A stretch of 64,000 nt of DNA from Salipiger sp. CCB-MM3 (GTDB taxonomy: Bacteria; Pseudomonadota; Alphaproteobacteria; Rhodobacterales; Rhodobacteraceae), in contig NZ_CP014595.1 in NCBI RefSeq assembly GCF_001687105.1, positions 1,426,001 through 1,490,000 of the forward strand. Reading direction: 5' to 3'. A model generated the notes under the pieces. That model was not told the DNA's origin, did no database searches, and saw only the letters and a program-made list of their open reading frames with translations. Shown in pieces: positions 1-7,962 of the stretch (its first letter is position 1; each line of letters starts with the position of its first letter). A program made the translations under genes and the position numbers.

Positions 1-323
1 TCACGCATCGCCAACTGCGCACCGATGTTGCCGGAGGTGAAAATCTCGCCATCCGGGCGTAGCACCCGCGCGCCGCCCTCGATGCAGCGCGCCGCCAGAG
101 GAATGTCATTGGTGACAACGACATCGCCCTTGCCTGCACGCTCGGCGATCCATTTGTCGGCCTCATCCGGTCCGGCAGAGACGGTGACCACCTGCACCAG
201 CGGGTTGCGCGATGGACGCAACCCGCCATTGGCCACGAGCACCATCGGCAGGCGATGGCGGGTCGCCACGCGCTCGGCCTCTTCCTTCACAGGACAGGCA
301 TCGGCGTCGATATAGAGCGTCAC
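1..323 (-). CDS. YaiI/YqxD (DUF188) family protein, 3' end outside window
   Basis: The 107 visible residues begin with [20 protein letters not shown], which is the hallmark opening of the YaiI/YqxD family (DUF188, a PIN-like fold with acidic residues near the N-terminus). Further family-like segments follow: [10 protein letters not shown], a [12 protein letters not shown] stretch and [12 protein letters not shown]. The family is about 150 aa, so roughly the last third lies beyond the left edge. The start is a GTG whose last two bases overlap the TGA stop of the upstream S-formylglutathione hydrolase gene (GTGA overlap), indicating translational coupling. The biochemical role of the family is not settled; a nuclease-like or RNA-related function is only an inference from the fold. 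Confidence 0.85.
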   Translation of the reverse strand, partial: MTLYIDADACPVKEEAERVATRHRLPMVLVANGGLRPSRNPLVQVVTVSAGPDEADKWIAERAGKGDVVVTNDIPLAARCIEGGARVLRPDGEIFTSGNIGAQLAMR

Positions 324-1150
324 CCCAGCAGCGCCTCGGCATGGAAGGCGACATGCTCTTCCATGAAGGACGAGACGAAGAAGTAGCTGTGGTCATAGCC
401 CTTCTGAATGCGGAAGCTGCCCTCCTGCCGCCTCAGAGCCATCGCCTCGGCCAGCGCCTCGGGCTTCAGCAGATGCAGGAACTGGTCATCGCCGCCCTGA
501 TCGATCAGCACCGGCCCGTCAAAGCCGGTCCCGCGCATCAACAGGGTCGAATCATGCTTGGCCCATGCACTCTCGTCCTCGCCGAGATAGGCGCCCAGCT
601 GCTTGCGGCCCCAGTCGCTCTGCGTCGGGTTGGCGATCGGCGCGAAGGCGGACACCGAGCGGAAGCGCCCAGGCAGGTTCATCGCCAGCGTCAGTGCGCC
701 ATGGCCGCCCATCGAGTGCCCGGTGATGCCCTGCCGCTCCATATCCAGCGCGAACTCGGAGCCGATCAGCGCGGGCAGTTCCTCGGCCACGTAGTCCCAC
801 ATGCGGAAATGCGGCGCCCAGGGGTCTTGGGTGGCGTTGACGTAAAAGCCCGCGCCCTGCCCCAGATCATAGGCCTCGTCATTGGCCACGCCCTCGCCGC
901 GCGGCGAGGTGTCGGGGAAGACGAGCGCGATGCCCGCCTCGGCGGCCCAGGCCTGCGCCCCGGCCTTGGTCATGGCGTTCTCATGGGTGCAGGTAAGGCC
1001 CGAAAGGTACCACAGCACCGGCACCTCCATGTCCTTGGCCAGTTCGGGCAGGAACAGCCCGAAGGTCATGTCGCAGCCGCAAGCCTCGGACGCATGGGTA
1101 TAGACGCCCTGCGTGCCGCCGAAGCAGCGGTTTTCAGATTTGGTTTCCAT
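320..1150 (-). CDS. fghA: S-formylglutathione hydrolase
   Basis: This is a 276-aa esterase D family alpha/beta hydrolase that splits S-formylglutathione into formate and glutathione, the second step of glutathione-dependent formaldehyde detoxification in the cytoplasm. The N-terminal half carries the family signature [12 protein letters not shown] (residues 50-60) and [10 protein letters not shown]. The nucleophile Ser146 lies in [10 protein letters not shown], the acid is expected at DQGGDDQFL (about 221) and the histidine in YDHSYFF (about 254). Length is normal for the family. The stop overlaps the GTG start of the downstream YaiI-like gene. The partner glutathione-dependent formaldehyde dehydrogenase is not in this window. 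Assignment is firm from whole-length motif agreement. Confidence 0.93.
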   Translation of the reverse strand: METKSENRCFGGTQGVYTHASEACGCDMTFGLFLPELAKDMEVPVLWYLSGLTCTHENAMTKAGAQAWAAEAGIALVFPDTSPRGEGVANDEAYDLGQGAGFYVNATQDPWAPHFRMWDYVAEELPALIGSEFALDMERQGITGHSMGGHGALTLAMNLPGRFRSVSAFAPIANPTQSDWGRKQLGAYLGEDESAWAKHDSTLLMRGTGFDGPVLIDQGGDDQFLHLLKPEALAEAMALRRQEGSFRIQKGYDHSYFFVSSFMEEHVAFHAEALLG

Positions 1151-1237
1151 GGCGGTACTCCTGTTTGACGCAAGGGCTACCGTGCCGGGCGTCGCTGGCG
1201 CAAGGCCGACGAACGTGGCGCAGGCGGCACTGCGTGC

Positions 1238-2164
1238 TCAGGGATGCACCCAGGCGATCACCGCGCTGACGGTGAGGATGCTGGCGGCTGTGGAAATCAG
1301 GATCGCCGCCGAGACCCGCTGCGGCGCGATGCCGTAATGCTGGGCGAGGATAAAGACATTGCCCGCCACCGGTAGCGCCGAGGCCGAGACCATCACCGCC
1401 GCCTGATAGGGGGTGACCGGAAAGACGAAATAGGCCGCCAGCGCCACAAAGCCCGGATGCAGCACCAGCTTGCAAAAGCTGATCCAGCCCGCCACCGCCA
1501 GCCGCTCGGCGCTCTTGGTGGCCAGCGAGGCCCCGATGGCGAACAGGGCACCCGGCGTAGCGGCATTGCCCAGCGTGGTGAGGAAGGATTCCACCGGCGC
1601 GGGCATCGGCAGGCCGCTGGCCGAGACCGCCAGCCCCGCCACGATCGACACGATCATCGGGTTGTTGATTAGCCCGCGCGCCACCGTGCCCAGCAAGGCC
1701 GGCGACAGCCCGCCGCCGCGCGCCCCCGACACGAGGATCACCAGCAGCGAAGAGAACACGATCAGATCGACCGACAGCATCAGGATGATCGGGCCCACCG
1801 CCTCTTGGCCCAGCAGCACCGCCAGCATCGGCACGCCGAGAAAGCCGGTGTTGCCGATCGAGGCCGATTGCGCCTCGATCGCGGTGGTCTGCACGTCCTG
1901 CCGCCGCAGGAATCCCGCCACGGTCGCCACCGAATAGACCGCCGCCGTGCCCAGCAGATAGGCCGACGCGACATTGGGATCGAAGATCTCGGAGAACGAC
2001 AGCGTCGCGGAGAAGCGGAACAGCATCGCCGAGAGCGCGAAGTAAAAGACGAAGCGGGTGATCGCCGCCACCGACTCTTCGGAAAAGAACCGCACTTTCG
2101 CGGCCCCGTAGCCGAGGCCGATCAGCGCGAAGAACGGCAGAACCTTGAGAAGGACGGCAATCAT
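1238..2164 (-). CDS. AEC family (auxin efflux carrier-like) transporter
   Basis: This 308-aa polytopic inner-membrane protein starts MIAVLLKVLPFFALIGLGYG and shows about ten hydrophobic segments in two halves, as expected for the AEC family. Family features include the early GLGYGAAKVRFF segment, an SIGNTGFLGVPML motif in the middle and PVAGNVFILAQHYG near the C-terminus. Bacterial members export or import small organic acids such as malate or malonate; the substrate here cannot be read from sequence. The gene lies between a zinc-finger protein gene and fghA, all on the minus strand, separated from fghA by about 87 nt, so co-transcription is possible but not shown. Confidence 0.88.
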   Translation of the reverse strand: MIAVLLKVLPFFALIGLGYGAAKVRFFSEESVAAITRFVFYFALSAMLFRFSATLSFSEIFDPNVASAYLLGTAAVYSVATVAGFLRRQDVQTTAIEAQSASIGNTGFLGVPMLAVLLGQEAVGPIILMLSVDLIVFSSLLVILVSGARGGGLSPALLGTVARGLINNPMIVSIVAGLAVSASGLPMPAPVESFLTTLGNAATPGALFAIGASLATKSAERLAVAGWISFCKLVLHPGFVALAAYFVFPVTPYQAAVMVSASALPVAGNVFILAQHYGIAPQRVSAAILISTAASILTVSAVIAWVHP

Positions 2165-2193
2165 GAACGAGGGTCAGCGGGCGCGGCGGGCGC

Positions 2194-2373
2194 TCAGACC
2201 TTGCCCTCGAAGTCCTTATGCACGTAGCGCGCATCGCAATAGGGGCATTCCACAACGCCGGTCTCATGCGAGACCGAAAGCCAGACGCGCGGGTGGCCAA
2301 GCGCCCCCTCGCCGCCGTCACAGGCGATGCGGTAGCTGTCGACGAGCTTGGTCTCGGGCGCCTCGGTGGTCAT
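2194..2373 (-). CDS. Zinc-finger (zf-CHCC) domain protein
   Basis: This 59-residue protein contains C18, H27 and a CPYC pair (C43, C46), i.e. the Cys-His-Cys-Cys zinc-binding pattern of the small zf-CHCC family related to the C-terminus of mitochondrial complex I subunit NDUFS6. The segment VECPYCDARYVH near the end is typical. It starts at ATG 2373 and is divergent from the ABC ATPase gene, with a 71-nt shared upstream region. Homologues occur as free-standing short proteins in alphaproteobacteria; association with complex I is an inference from family resemblance. Confidence 0.85.
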   Translation of the reverse strand: MTTEAPETKLVDSYRIACDGGEGALGHPRVWLSVSHETGVVECPYCDARYVHKDFEGKV

Positions 2374-2444
2374 GCTCCGGTTCCCTTTTCACTGGCTTTG
2401 CACTACCTGCGTTATGAGACAAGTCACGCACAGGAGCAAGGCGC

Positions 2445-3371
2445 ATGAGCGACGACGCGATCCGCATCGAAGGGCTGACCAAGACCTACGCCGGGGGCAA
2501 ACAGGCGCTCAAGGGCGTCGATCTGAACGTGCCTCAGGGCTCGATCTTCGGCCTGCTCGGCCCCAATGGCGCCGGCAAATCGACGATGATCAACATCCTC
2601 GCGGGGCTGGTCACGAAAACCGCTGGCAAAGTCTCGATCTGGGGCTGGGATCAGGATCGCAACCCGCGCCAGTCGCGCGCCTCGATCGGGGTGATGCCGC
2701 AGGAATTGAACCTCGATCCCTTCTTCACCCCGCGCGCCGCGCTCGAGGTGCAGGCCGGGCTTTACGGCGTGCCCAAGGCCGATCGCACCACCGATGAGAT
2801 CCTCGAAATGGTCGGGCTGGAAGACAAGGCCGAGGCCTATGCCCGCACCCTCTCGGGCGGGATGCGGCGGCGGCTCTTGCTGGGCAAGGCGCTGGTGCAC
2901 CATCCGCATATCCTGGTGCTCGACGAGCCCACCGCCGGGGTCGACATCGAACTGCGGCAGATGCTCTGGCGCAACGTCCGCCGTCTCAACCGCGAGCGCG
3001 GCATGACCATCATCCTCACCACTCACTACCTCGAGGAAGCCGAGCAGATGTGCGACGAGATCGCCATCATCAACCACGGCGCATTGGTGGCCCGCGACAG
3101 CACCGCGAACCTGCTGGGCGGGATCGACGCCAAGACCATGGTGATCACCCCCGAGAGCATGCCCGAGACCCTGCCCGAGGCGCCCGGCATTACCGCCGAG
3201 ATCCGCGACGGCGGGCTGATCGCGCTCAGCTACCGCAGCCGCGAGACCTCCGCCGAAGACGTGCTGGGCCTCGTTCGGGCGCATGGCATCAGCCTGCGCG
3301 ACGTGCGGACCGAGCAGGCCGACCTCGAAGATGTCTTCCTCGAACTGACCCGCAGCCGCCCCGCTGCCTGA
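2445..3371 (+). CDS. ABC transporter ATP-binding protein (ABC-2 exporter type)
   Basis: A 308-aa nucleotide-binding subunit. Walker A is GPNGAGKS (about 39-46), the Q-loop lies in GVMPQELNLDP, the signature is LSGGMRRRL (about 136), Walker B is ILVLDEPTAGVD and the H-loop is in LTTHYLEEAEQM. These features and the C-terminal extension of about 80 residues match the CcmA/NodI/drug-resistance subfamily that partners with ABC-2 type permeases. No permease follows: the next gene is convergent, behind a hairpin. The ATPase therefore looks orphan here and either pairs with a distant permease or has another role. A purine-rich AGGAGC lies a few bases before the ATG. Confidence 0.9.
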   Translation: MSDDAIRIEGLTKTYAGGKQALKGVDLNVPQGSIFGLLGPNGAGKSTMINILAGLVTKTAGKVSIWGWDQDRNPRQSRASIGVMPQELNLDPFFTPRAALEVQAGLYGVPKADRTTDEILEMVGLEDKAEAYARTLSGGMRRRLLLGKALVHHPHILVLDEPTAGVDIELRQMLWRNVRRLNRERGMTIILTTHYLEEAEQMCDEIAIINHGALVARDSTANLLGGIDAKTMVITPESMPETLPEAPGITAEIRDGGLIALSYRSRETSAEDVLGLVRAHGISLRDVRTEQADLEDVFLELTRSRPAA

Positions 3372-3385
3372 GCGCTGTTCCTGAG

Positions 3386-3419
3386 ACGCCTCCGGCGGGA
3401 GTATTTGCGGAAAGATGAA
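3386..3419 (+). repeat. Dispersed intergenic element, copy 1
   Basis: The stretch contains CGCCTCCGGCGGGAGTATTT followed by GGAAAGATGAA. An inverted related copy lies at 3493-3530, and related elements recur elsewhere in the window at 3' ends of genes or between genes. The pattern is a GC-rich palindromic segment, then an AT-rich GTATTT or ATATTT, then an AAGAGGAAG or AAGATGAA tail. Confidence 0.6.
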
Positions 3420-3452
3420 AAGGCGGCACCGATCCAACGGCGCCGCCCTTTT
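3418..3452. terminator. Bidirectional hairpin between convergent genes
   Basis: AAAAGGCGGC and GCCGCCCTTTT form the arms, with an inner CCG/CGG pairing around a loop of about ATCCAA. One A/C mismatch and one bulge are present. It has a T-run on either strand and sits between the convergent ABC ATPase and HIT genes, so it can terminate both. Confidence 0.65.
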
Positions 3453-3492
3453 GCGGTCTGGGGTCTTCCCGGCCTGGCGTCTTCCCGGTCAG

Positions 3493-3530
3493 GCTTCTTC
3501 TCTTTGAAAATACGCCCGCCGGAGGCGGTC
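3493..3530 (-). repeat. Dispersed intergenic element, copy 2 (inverted)
   Basis: Read on the minus strand this gives GACCGCCTCCGGCGGGCGTA, then TTTTCAAAGAGAAGAAG. It is the inverted partner of the element at 3386-3419; the two copies flank the terminator hairpin. Confidence 0.6.
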
Positions 3531-3571
3531 CGGGAACAGCCGCCCGTGCCGACCTGCCAGAATAGAGCGCC

Positions 3572-3940
3572 TCAGCCCTTTTCCAGCATCCGTCCCAGCG
3601 GACGGCCCGCAAGGATATGCACGTGCAGATGCGGCACTTCCTGCACCCCGTCGACACCGGCGTTGGAGATCATCCGGAAGCCATCGGCGGCGACGCCCTC
3701 CATCTCGCAGACCTTGCCGATGGCGCGAGTGTAATCGACGATCTCGGCGTCCGAGGCGTTTTGCGCGAAATCGTCGTAGCAGACATAGGCGCCCTTCGGG
3801 ATCACCAGCACATGCGTCGGTGCCTGCGGGCGGATGTCGCGGAAGGCGAGGCTGTGCTCGGTCTCGAGTACGGTGCTGTTGGGGATCTCGCCGCGCAGGA
3901 TCTTGGCGAAGATGTTCTGGTCGTCGTAGCTGTAGGCCAT
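3572..3940 (-). CDS. HIT family protein (HINT-like)
   Basis: This 122-aa protein is a histidine-triad nucleotide-binding protein. The motif HLHVHILAG places the triad at H104, H106 and H108, and the N-terminus DDQNIFAKILRGEIP is the classic HINT opening (NIFCKIIRGEIP-like). HINT proteins hydrolyse phosphoramidates of nucleoside monophosphates such as AMP-lysine; the physiological substrate in bacteria is usually unknown. The length is normal. The gene is 20 nt downstream of the branching glycosyltransferase gene stop in the reverse order of transcription, and convergent with the ABC ATPase gene. Confidence 0.93.
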   Translation of the reverse strand: MAYSYDDQNIFAKILRGEIPNSTVLETEHSLAFRDIRPQAPTHVLVIPKGAYVCYDDFAQNASDAEIVDYTRAIGKVCEMEGVAADGFRMISNAGVDGVQEVPHLHVHILAGRPLGRMLEKG

Positions 3941-3960
3941 GGGTGTCCTCTATGGGTTGC

Positions 3961-5556
3961 TCAGTCGCAAAAGAGTTGTTCGTCGGAGGCGATCGCCCGG
4001 GCTGTCTCGGGGGCGACCGACAGGAATTGCACCAGCGCGCGCACCTGCGCCTCGAAAGGATCCCGCTCGCGCAGATGCAGGTGGCCCGGAAGATTGGCGT
4101 CGCGCAGCTGATCGCTTTCGTGTTCGATGTCGTTGCGGATGGTGGGGATCAGCCGCGCCATGGCCGCCTCGGAGGTGCGTTCCCCGGCCAGCCCGATGCG
4201 CGTGGCATGGCCCGCAAGGAAGGCGTCCGAGAACTGGCAATCAAGCTGCAGCAGCCGCGTCACCGCGCGGTCGCGGCAGAAATCCTCGATCAGATCGAGG
4301 CTGCCGGGGTCGATGCAGACCACCATCCTCTCTTCGCCGAAGTAATCGAAGAGCATGCGCATCAGCGCCCGGCGGTGGCGGTGGCGCTTGTCCATGGTCG
4401 ACTGCACGCCCCCCAGATCGGGCAGCGGGCAGCTTTCCTCGTTGAACAGGTAATCGACGCAGGGCAGCGTGGTCTTGTCGCGGATATGCCCGATCAGCCG
4501 TTTCGCCACATGCCACTTCTTGCTGACCACGATCAGCAATTCGCGCTCGCGCCCCAGCGAGCTTTCGGTTTCCCAGAAGCGCGGCGCGAACCGGCGGCCG
4601 ATGCGCCCCTTGTCGGTGAGGAAGCGATAGAGCGAGCGGCCTTCGTCCGAGACCCGGAACTGCGCCCCTTCGGTGGCGTAGAGCACCCCCAAGCGCCGCC
4701 GCAGATCCTGCGCGTCAGGGCTGATCTTGCGGGCAAAAAGGAAGTCCTGCGCCAGCAGCAGATCATAGTGATCGTTATAGAAGGTGACCGGCATCCCGTA
4801 GTCCGAGAACATCAGGAAGGTCAGCGTGCGGCTGTCGATCTCGCGCTCGGGCACGAGGTGGCGCACCAGCGTCTGAAAGAAGGTCTCGTCGGGGATCCAG
4901 GTGCTGCGAAAGAAGCGCATGACGTCAGGCCGCCCCGCGATGAAGCTCTGGATCGCCTCCACCGTGCGCCGCCGCAGACACCACCATTGCGAGCCGATCA
5001 TCACCTCTAGATCGGCGGGGATCCGGCGGGTCAGCCCCAGCCGCTTCTGCGCCTCGAACATCGCATAAAACCGGCGTTTCTGCGTGCGCTCGTTGAACAT
5101 GTGGCGATAGATCAGCCGCTCTTCCTTCCAGCCGGTCTTGATCCAGTCGGATTTGAAGAAGTCGAAGCTTTCGATGTAATCGGCCTCGCGCGCGTCCAGA
5201 AACTCATGCGCGTGCTGGGCCGATTTGATCGCCATGCAATCGCCCGAGAGCATGTAGAAATGCGTCGCCCGTGGGAAAGCCTCAGTCGCCGCCTCCAAAG
5301 CGTTCAGCGTGGCCTGCACCAGCGACCATTCCCCCCAGCCGCATTTCACCCGCCGCCGCGCGAAGGTCACGTTGGGATCCTCGGCCAGCGCGTCGCGGAT
5401 CTTCTGGTAGTCGGCCAGCGGCGCGCGCGCATCGAAATGGATCGCCATGCAGTCGCCAGCAGCGGTCAGGCTCTGCGCCTGCTTGATGATCGCATCCGGA
5501 TCCTTGTGGCACAGCAGTATGAAGGCAATCTTCGCCAAAGGATGAGGTCCGCCCAA
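3961..5556 (-). CDS. Core-2/I-branching-type glycosyltransferase with DUF5928 C-terminus
   Basis: A 531-aa protein. Residues about 7-260 resemble the Branch family (beta-1,6-N-acetylglucosaminyl or xylosyltransferase fold), with KIAFILLCHKDP at the start, HFDARAPLADYQ, WGEWSLVQATL, HFYMLSGDCMAIKS and GSQWWCLRRRTVEAI. The C-terminal half corresponds to DUF5928, seen in Rhodobacteraceae. The only plausible upstream starts are TTG codons at 5556 or seven codons later; an AGGCGAAAT stretch precedes TTG 5556, and an in-frame TGA lies just upstream. The gene is divergent from a sulfotransferase gene (118 nt apart). The pair suggests synthesis of a sulfated surface glycan; acceptor and donor sugar are unknown. 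Confidence 0.8.
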   Translation of the reverse strand: MGGPHPLAKIAFILLCHKDPDAIIKQAQSLTAAGDCMAIHFDARAPLADYQKIRDALAEDPNVTFARRRVKCGWGEWSLVQATLNALEAATEAFPRATHFYMLSGDCMAIKSAQHAHEFLDAREADYIESFDFFKSDWIKTGWKEERLIYRHMFNERTQKRRFYAMFEAQKRLGLTRRIPADLEVMIGSQWWCLRRRTVEAIQSFIAGRPDVMRFFRSTWIPDETFFQTLVRHLVPEREIDSRTLTFLMFSDYGMPVTFYNDHYDLLLAQDFLFARKISPDAQDLRRRLGVLYATEGAQFRVSDEGRSLYRFLTDKGRIGRRFAPRFWETESSLGRERELLIVVSKKWHVAKRLIGHIRDKTTLPCVDYLFNEESCPLPDLGGVQSTMDKRHRHRRALMRMLFDYFGEERMVVCIDPGSLDLIEDFCRDRAVTRLLQLDCQFSDAFLAGHATRIGLAGERTSEAAMARLIPTIRNDIEHESDQLRDANLPGHLHLRERDPFEAQVRALVQFLSVAPETARAIASDEQLFCD

Positions 5557-5674
5557 ATTTCGCCTGCTTCTTCACCTTTACCCCGGCGAAGACATTGAAC
5601 AGGCCGATGTCTTTTGCTTTTTTGCATGTCCATGGAGCCTGCGACAAGCCGGGCCGAGGCGGGGAGAGAGAACA

Positions 5675-6493
5675 ATGGGGTTTCCGGGCACCTGGATGAC
5701 AGAGAGCGAGAGCATGATCTACCGGGTCGTGCCGAAATGCGCCTGCTCGACCATCGGCCAGATCATGTATTACTCGGACCACGGCGCGTTCTTCGACGGC
5801 GACATCCATGACGCCGAGCGCGGGCTGCACAAATGGAACCGCGACGAAAGCCAGAACCCGATCAAGGCCAATGTGAAGACGCGCAACGCCCCCGCCTTCA
5901 CCTGCGTGCGCAATCCCTACACGCGCATCCTGTCGAGCTTCTTCGACAAGATCTGCGGCGTCCAGCGCAACGGCAACCGCTACCGCGGCAATATGGTGCC
6001 GATGCTGGTGCAGAAATACGGGATCGAGGTCGGCGGCGAGGACGGCAAGGAAGAGTTCGACCAGATCCGTTCGTTCCGCCGGTTCCTGCTGTTCGCCCGT
6101 GACAGCATCCGCTGGCGCCGCCCGATGGAGCCCGACATTCACTGGTCGTCGGTCTCGGGTCATGTGTCGACCTTCATCGTCAATGGCGGGCGCTACGATC
6201 AGATCTTCTGGACCGAGAAGTTCAACGAGGGCATGCAGAGCGTTCTGGACAAGGTGCAGACGCGGCACCCGGTCGACCTTTCAGCGATCCCCCGCTTCAA
6301 CGAATCCGAAGGCCATGGCCCGAAGCGCGCGCATCCGGTCGAGGATTATTTCGACGATCTGTCGATGCATCTCGTCTATGAGATCTACAAGCGCGACTTC
6401 GATCTCTTCCGCTATGATTTCGAGAACCCGGCGAACAAGCTGCCGATCGGCGAGATCGACCTCGACGAGGTGCATGCCAAGCTGGGCGACTGA
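5675..6493 (+). CDS. Sulfotransferase family protein
   Basis: A 272-aa protein of the sulfotransferase family 2 type. The 5'-phosphosulfate-binding region is in YRVVPKCACSTIGQIM (about 16-31), and the 3'-phosphate-binding region is represented by TCVRNPYTRILSSFFDK (about 75-91). Members transfer sulfate from PAPS to carbohydrate hydroxyls. A GGGGAGAGAGAAC stretch precedes the ATG. It is divergently paired with the DUF5928 glycosyltransferase, which argues that both act on the same glycan. No PAPS synthesis genes are in this window. The carbohydrate acceptor is inference only. Confidence 0.85.
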   Translation: MGFPGTWMTESESMIYRVVPKCACSTIGQIMYYSDHGAFFDGDIHDAERGLHKWNRDESQNPIKANVKTRNAPAFTCVRNPYTRILSSFFDKICGVQRNGNRYRGNMVPMLVQKYGIEVGGEDGKEEFDQIRSFRRFLLFARDSIRWRRPMEPDIHWSSVSGHVSTFIVNGGRYDQIFWTEKFNEGMQSVLDKVQTRHPVDLSAIPRFNESEGHGPKRAHPVEDYFDDLSMHLVYEIYKRDFDLFRYDFENPANKLPIGEIDLDEVHAKLGD

Positions 6494-6496
6494 GGC

Positions 6497-7126
6497 TCAG
6501 GCGCCCTTGGACGCAGGTGCGTCGGGCGCGATCCCCAGATAGCCAAAGACCGCCGGGCGCAGCCGCGCCTCGATGGCCGCAAGGTCGCAATCCTCGGCAA
6601 ACAGCGCCGCATGCACCATGCCGCGGCACAGCGCCGAAAGATCGCGCGCGGCGACCTCGGGCTGCGGCACCGCGAAATGCGTGAGCAGGGCCACCATCGC
6701 GGCGTCCACCCCGGCTCCCGCCGCGCAGACATCCGGGCCGAGCGGCAGCTGCATCTCTGCCTTTTCCAGCTCGCGCGACAGCACCGGCGCGCGGGCATGA
6801 TGGCGGATCGAGGCGTGCAGCACCGTCCGCGCCGCCTCGCGCAGGTCCAGATCATGCGCCGCCGCGACGGCCTGTCCCATATCCTCGAAGAACTGCGCCT
6901 TCTGCCGCCGCACCAGTTCCGCAAGGATCGTCTCCTTGTTGGGGAAATACTGGTAGAGTGTGCCGATGCTCACCCCCGCCCGCTCGGCCACCGCATTGGT
7001 GGTCAGCGCGCCGATCCCGCCCGCCTCGAGAATCTGAGCCGCCGCCGTCAGCATGGCCTCGACCGAGGCGCGCGACCGGGTCTGACGCGGTGATTTTCGG
7101 GGGGATAGCGCGGCGGCTTGGGTCAT
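6497..7126 (-). CDS. TetR/AcrR family transcriptional regulator
   Basis: A 209-aa regulator starting MTQAAALSPRKSPRQTRSRA. The N-terminal helix-turn-helix covers residues about 18-62 with ILEAGGIGALTTNAVAERAG and VSIGTLYQYFPNKETILAEL, a textbook TetR recognition region. The C-terminal part is a typical variable ligand-binding/dimer domain. The reading frame stays open upstream, but ATG 7126 is preferred because it begins the family-length protein. The gene is divergent from an SDR oxidoreductase gene; the 77-nt gap contains the palindrome GAATGC-TC-GCATTC, a probable operator controlling both. The effector is unknown. Confidence 0.9.
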   Translation of the reverse strand: MTQAAALSPRKSPRQTRSRASVEAMLTAAAQILEAGGIGALTTNAVAERAGVSIGTLYQYFPNKETILAELVRRQKAQFFEDMGQAVAAAHDLDLREAARTVLHASIRHHARAPVLSRELEKAEMQLPLGPDVCAAGAGVDAAMVALLTHFAVPQPEVAARDLSALCRGMVHAALFAEDCDLAAIEARLRPAVFGYLGIAPDAPASKGA

Positions 7127-7130
7127 GGCG

Positions 7131-7167
7131 GAATGCGAGTATGAAACCTGAGGGAATGCTCGCATTC
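7131..7167. promoter_or_regulatory. Probable TetR operator between divergent regulator and SDR gene
   Basis: GAATGCGAG (7131-7139) is repeated in inverted form as CTCGCATTC (7159-7167). Within the right half, GAATGC-TC-GCATTC (7154-7167) is itself a perfect palindrome. The arrangement suggests one full operator plus an additional half-site in the only gap between the two divergent genes, as is typical of autoregulated TetR systems. Confidence 0.65.
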
Positions 7168-7203
7168 TATCGCAGCCCAAAGCTCGCACAAAGGAAAACC
7201 GCC

Positions 7204-7959
7204 ATGTCCGCCTACTGGAAAGGCCGCAAAGTTCTGCTGACCGGCGCGACGCGCGGCATTGGCCGCGCCATGGCCGAAACGCTGGTCGCCGAAGGGGCGA
7301 CCGTGCTTGGCGTTGCCCGGAATACCGCCGCGCTGGAGGAGATGACACGCAGGCTCGGCCCGCGATTCGACGGGCTGGAGGCGGATCTCGGCGATCCCGA
7401 GATTCCGCGCGGCGTGGTGAACTGGGTGGCCGATGCGCATCCCGACTGCTCGGTGCTGATCAACAACGCGGCGGTGATGAGCCACCCGCTGCTCACCGAC
7501 AGCGGCAACCACGACGTCGGCATCGAAGAAGAGGTGCAGATCAACATGATCGCGCCGATGCAGATCGCCACCGCCCTGCTGCCCCGGCTTGCCGCGCAGA
7601 AAGGCGCGCGGATCGTCAATGTCACCTCGGGACTGGCGGTCGCGCCGAAAACCGATGCGCCGATCTATTGCGCCACCAAGGCCGGGATGCGCAGCTTCAC
7701 CCGCAGCCTGCGCTATCAGGCCGAAGATGCCGGGCTGCACATCGGCATTTGCGAGGCGCTGCTTCCGGCGGTGAACACCTCGCTGTCGCGCGGCAGGGCC
7801 GAGCGCAAGATGCCCGCGCCCGAGGCCGCCGCTGCGATCCTTGCCGGAGCCGAGGCGGGCAAGGCGGAGATCTGGATCGGCAAGACCAAGCTGCTGCGCC
7901 GGGTGATGCGCCTGTCGCCCGCGCTGGCCCATGGCCTCATGCGCCGCATCGAGGCCTGA
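7204..7959 (+). CDS. SDR family oxidoreductase (DltE-like)
   Basis: A 251-aa short-chain dehydrogenase starting MSAYWKGRKVLLTGATRGIG. The cofactor motif is TGATRGIG (13-20), the structural motif LINNAA lies near 85, the active-site Ser is in VNVTSGLAV and the catalytic pair is YCATK. The sequence resembles DltE/COG3967-type SDRs. ATG 7204 is chosen because an AAAGGAAAACC ribosome-binding site precedes it; the frame is open further upstream but would cross the operator. The gene is divergent from, and probably controlled by, the adjacent TetR regulator. The substrate is unknown. Confidence 0.87.
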   Translation: MSAYWKGRKVLLTGATRGIGRAMAETLVAEGATVLGVARNTAALEEMTRRLGPRFDGLEADLGDPEIPRGVVNWVADAHPDCSVLINNAAVMSHPLLTDSGNHDVGIEEEVQINMIAPMQIATALLPRLAAQKGARIVNVTSGLAVAPKTDAPIYCATKAGMRSFTRSLRYQAEDAGLHIGICEALLPAVNTSLSRGRAERKMPAPEAAAAILAGAEAGKAEIWIGKTKLLRRVMRLSPALAHGLMRRIEA

Positions 7960-7962
7960 GCG

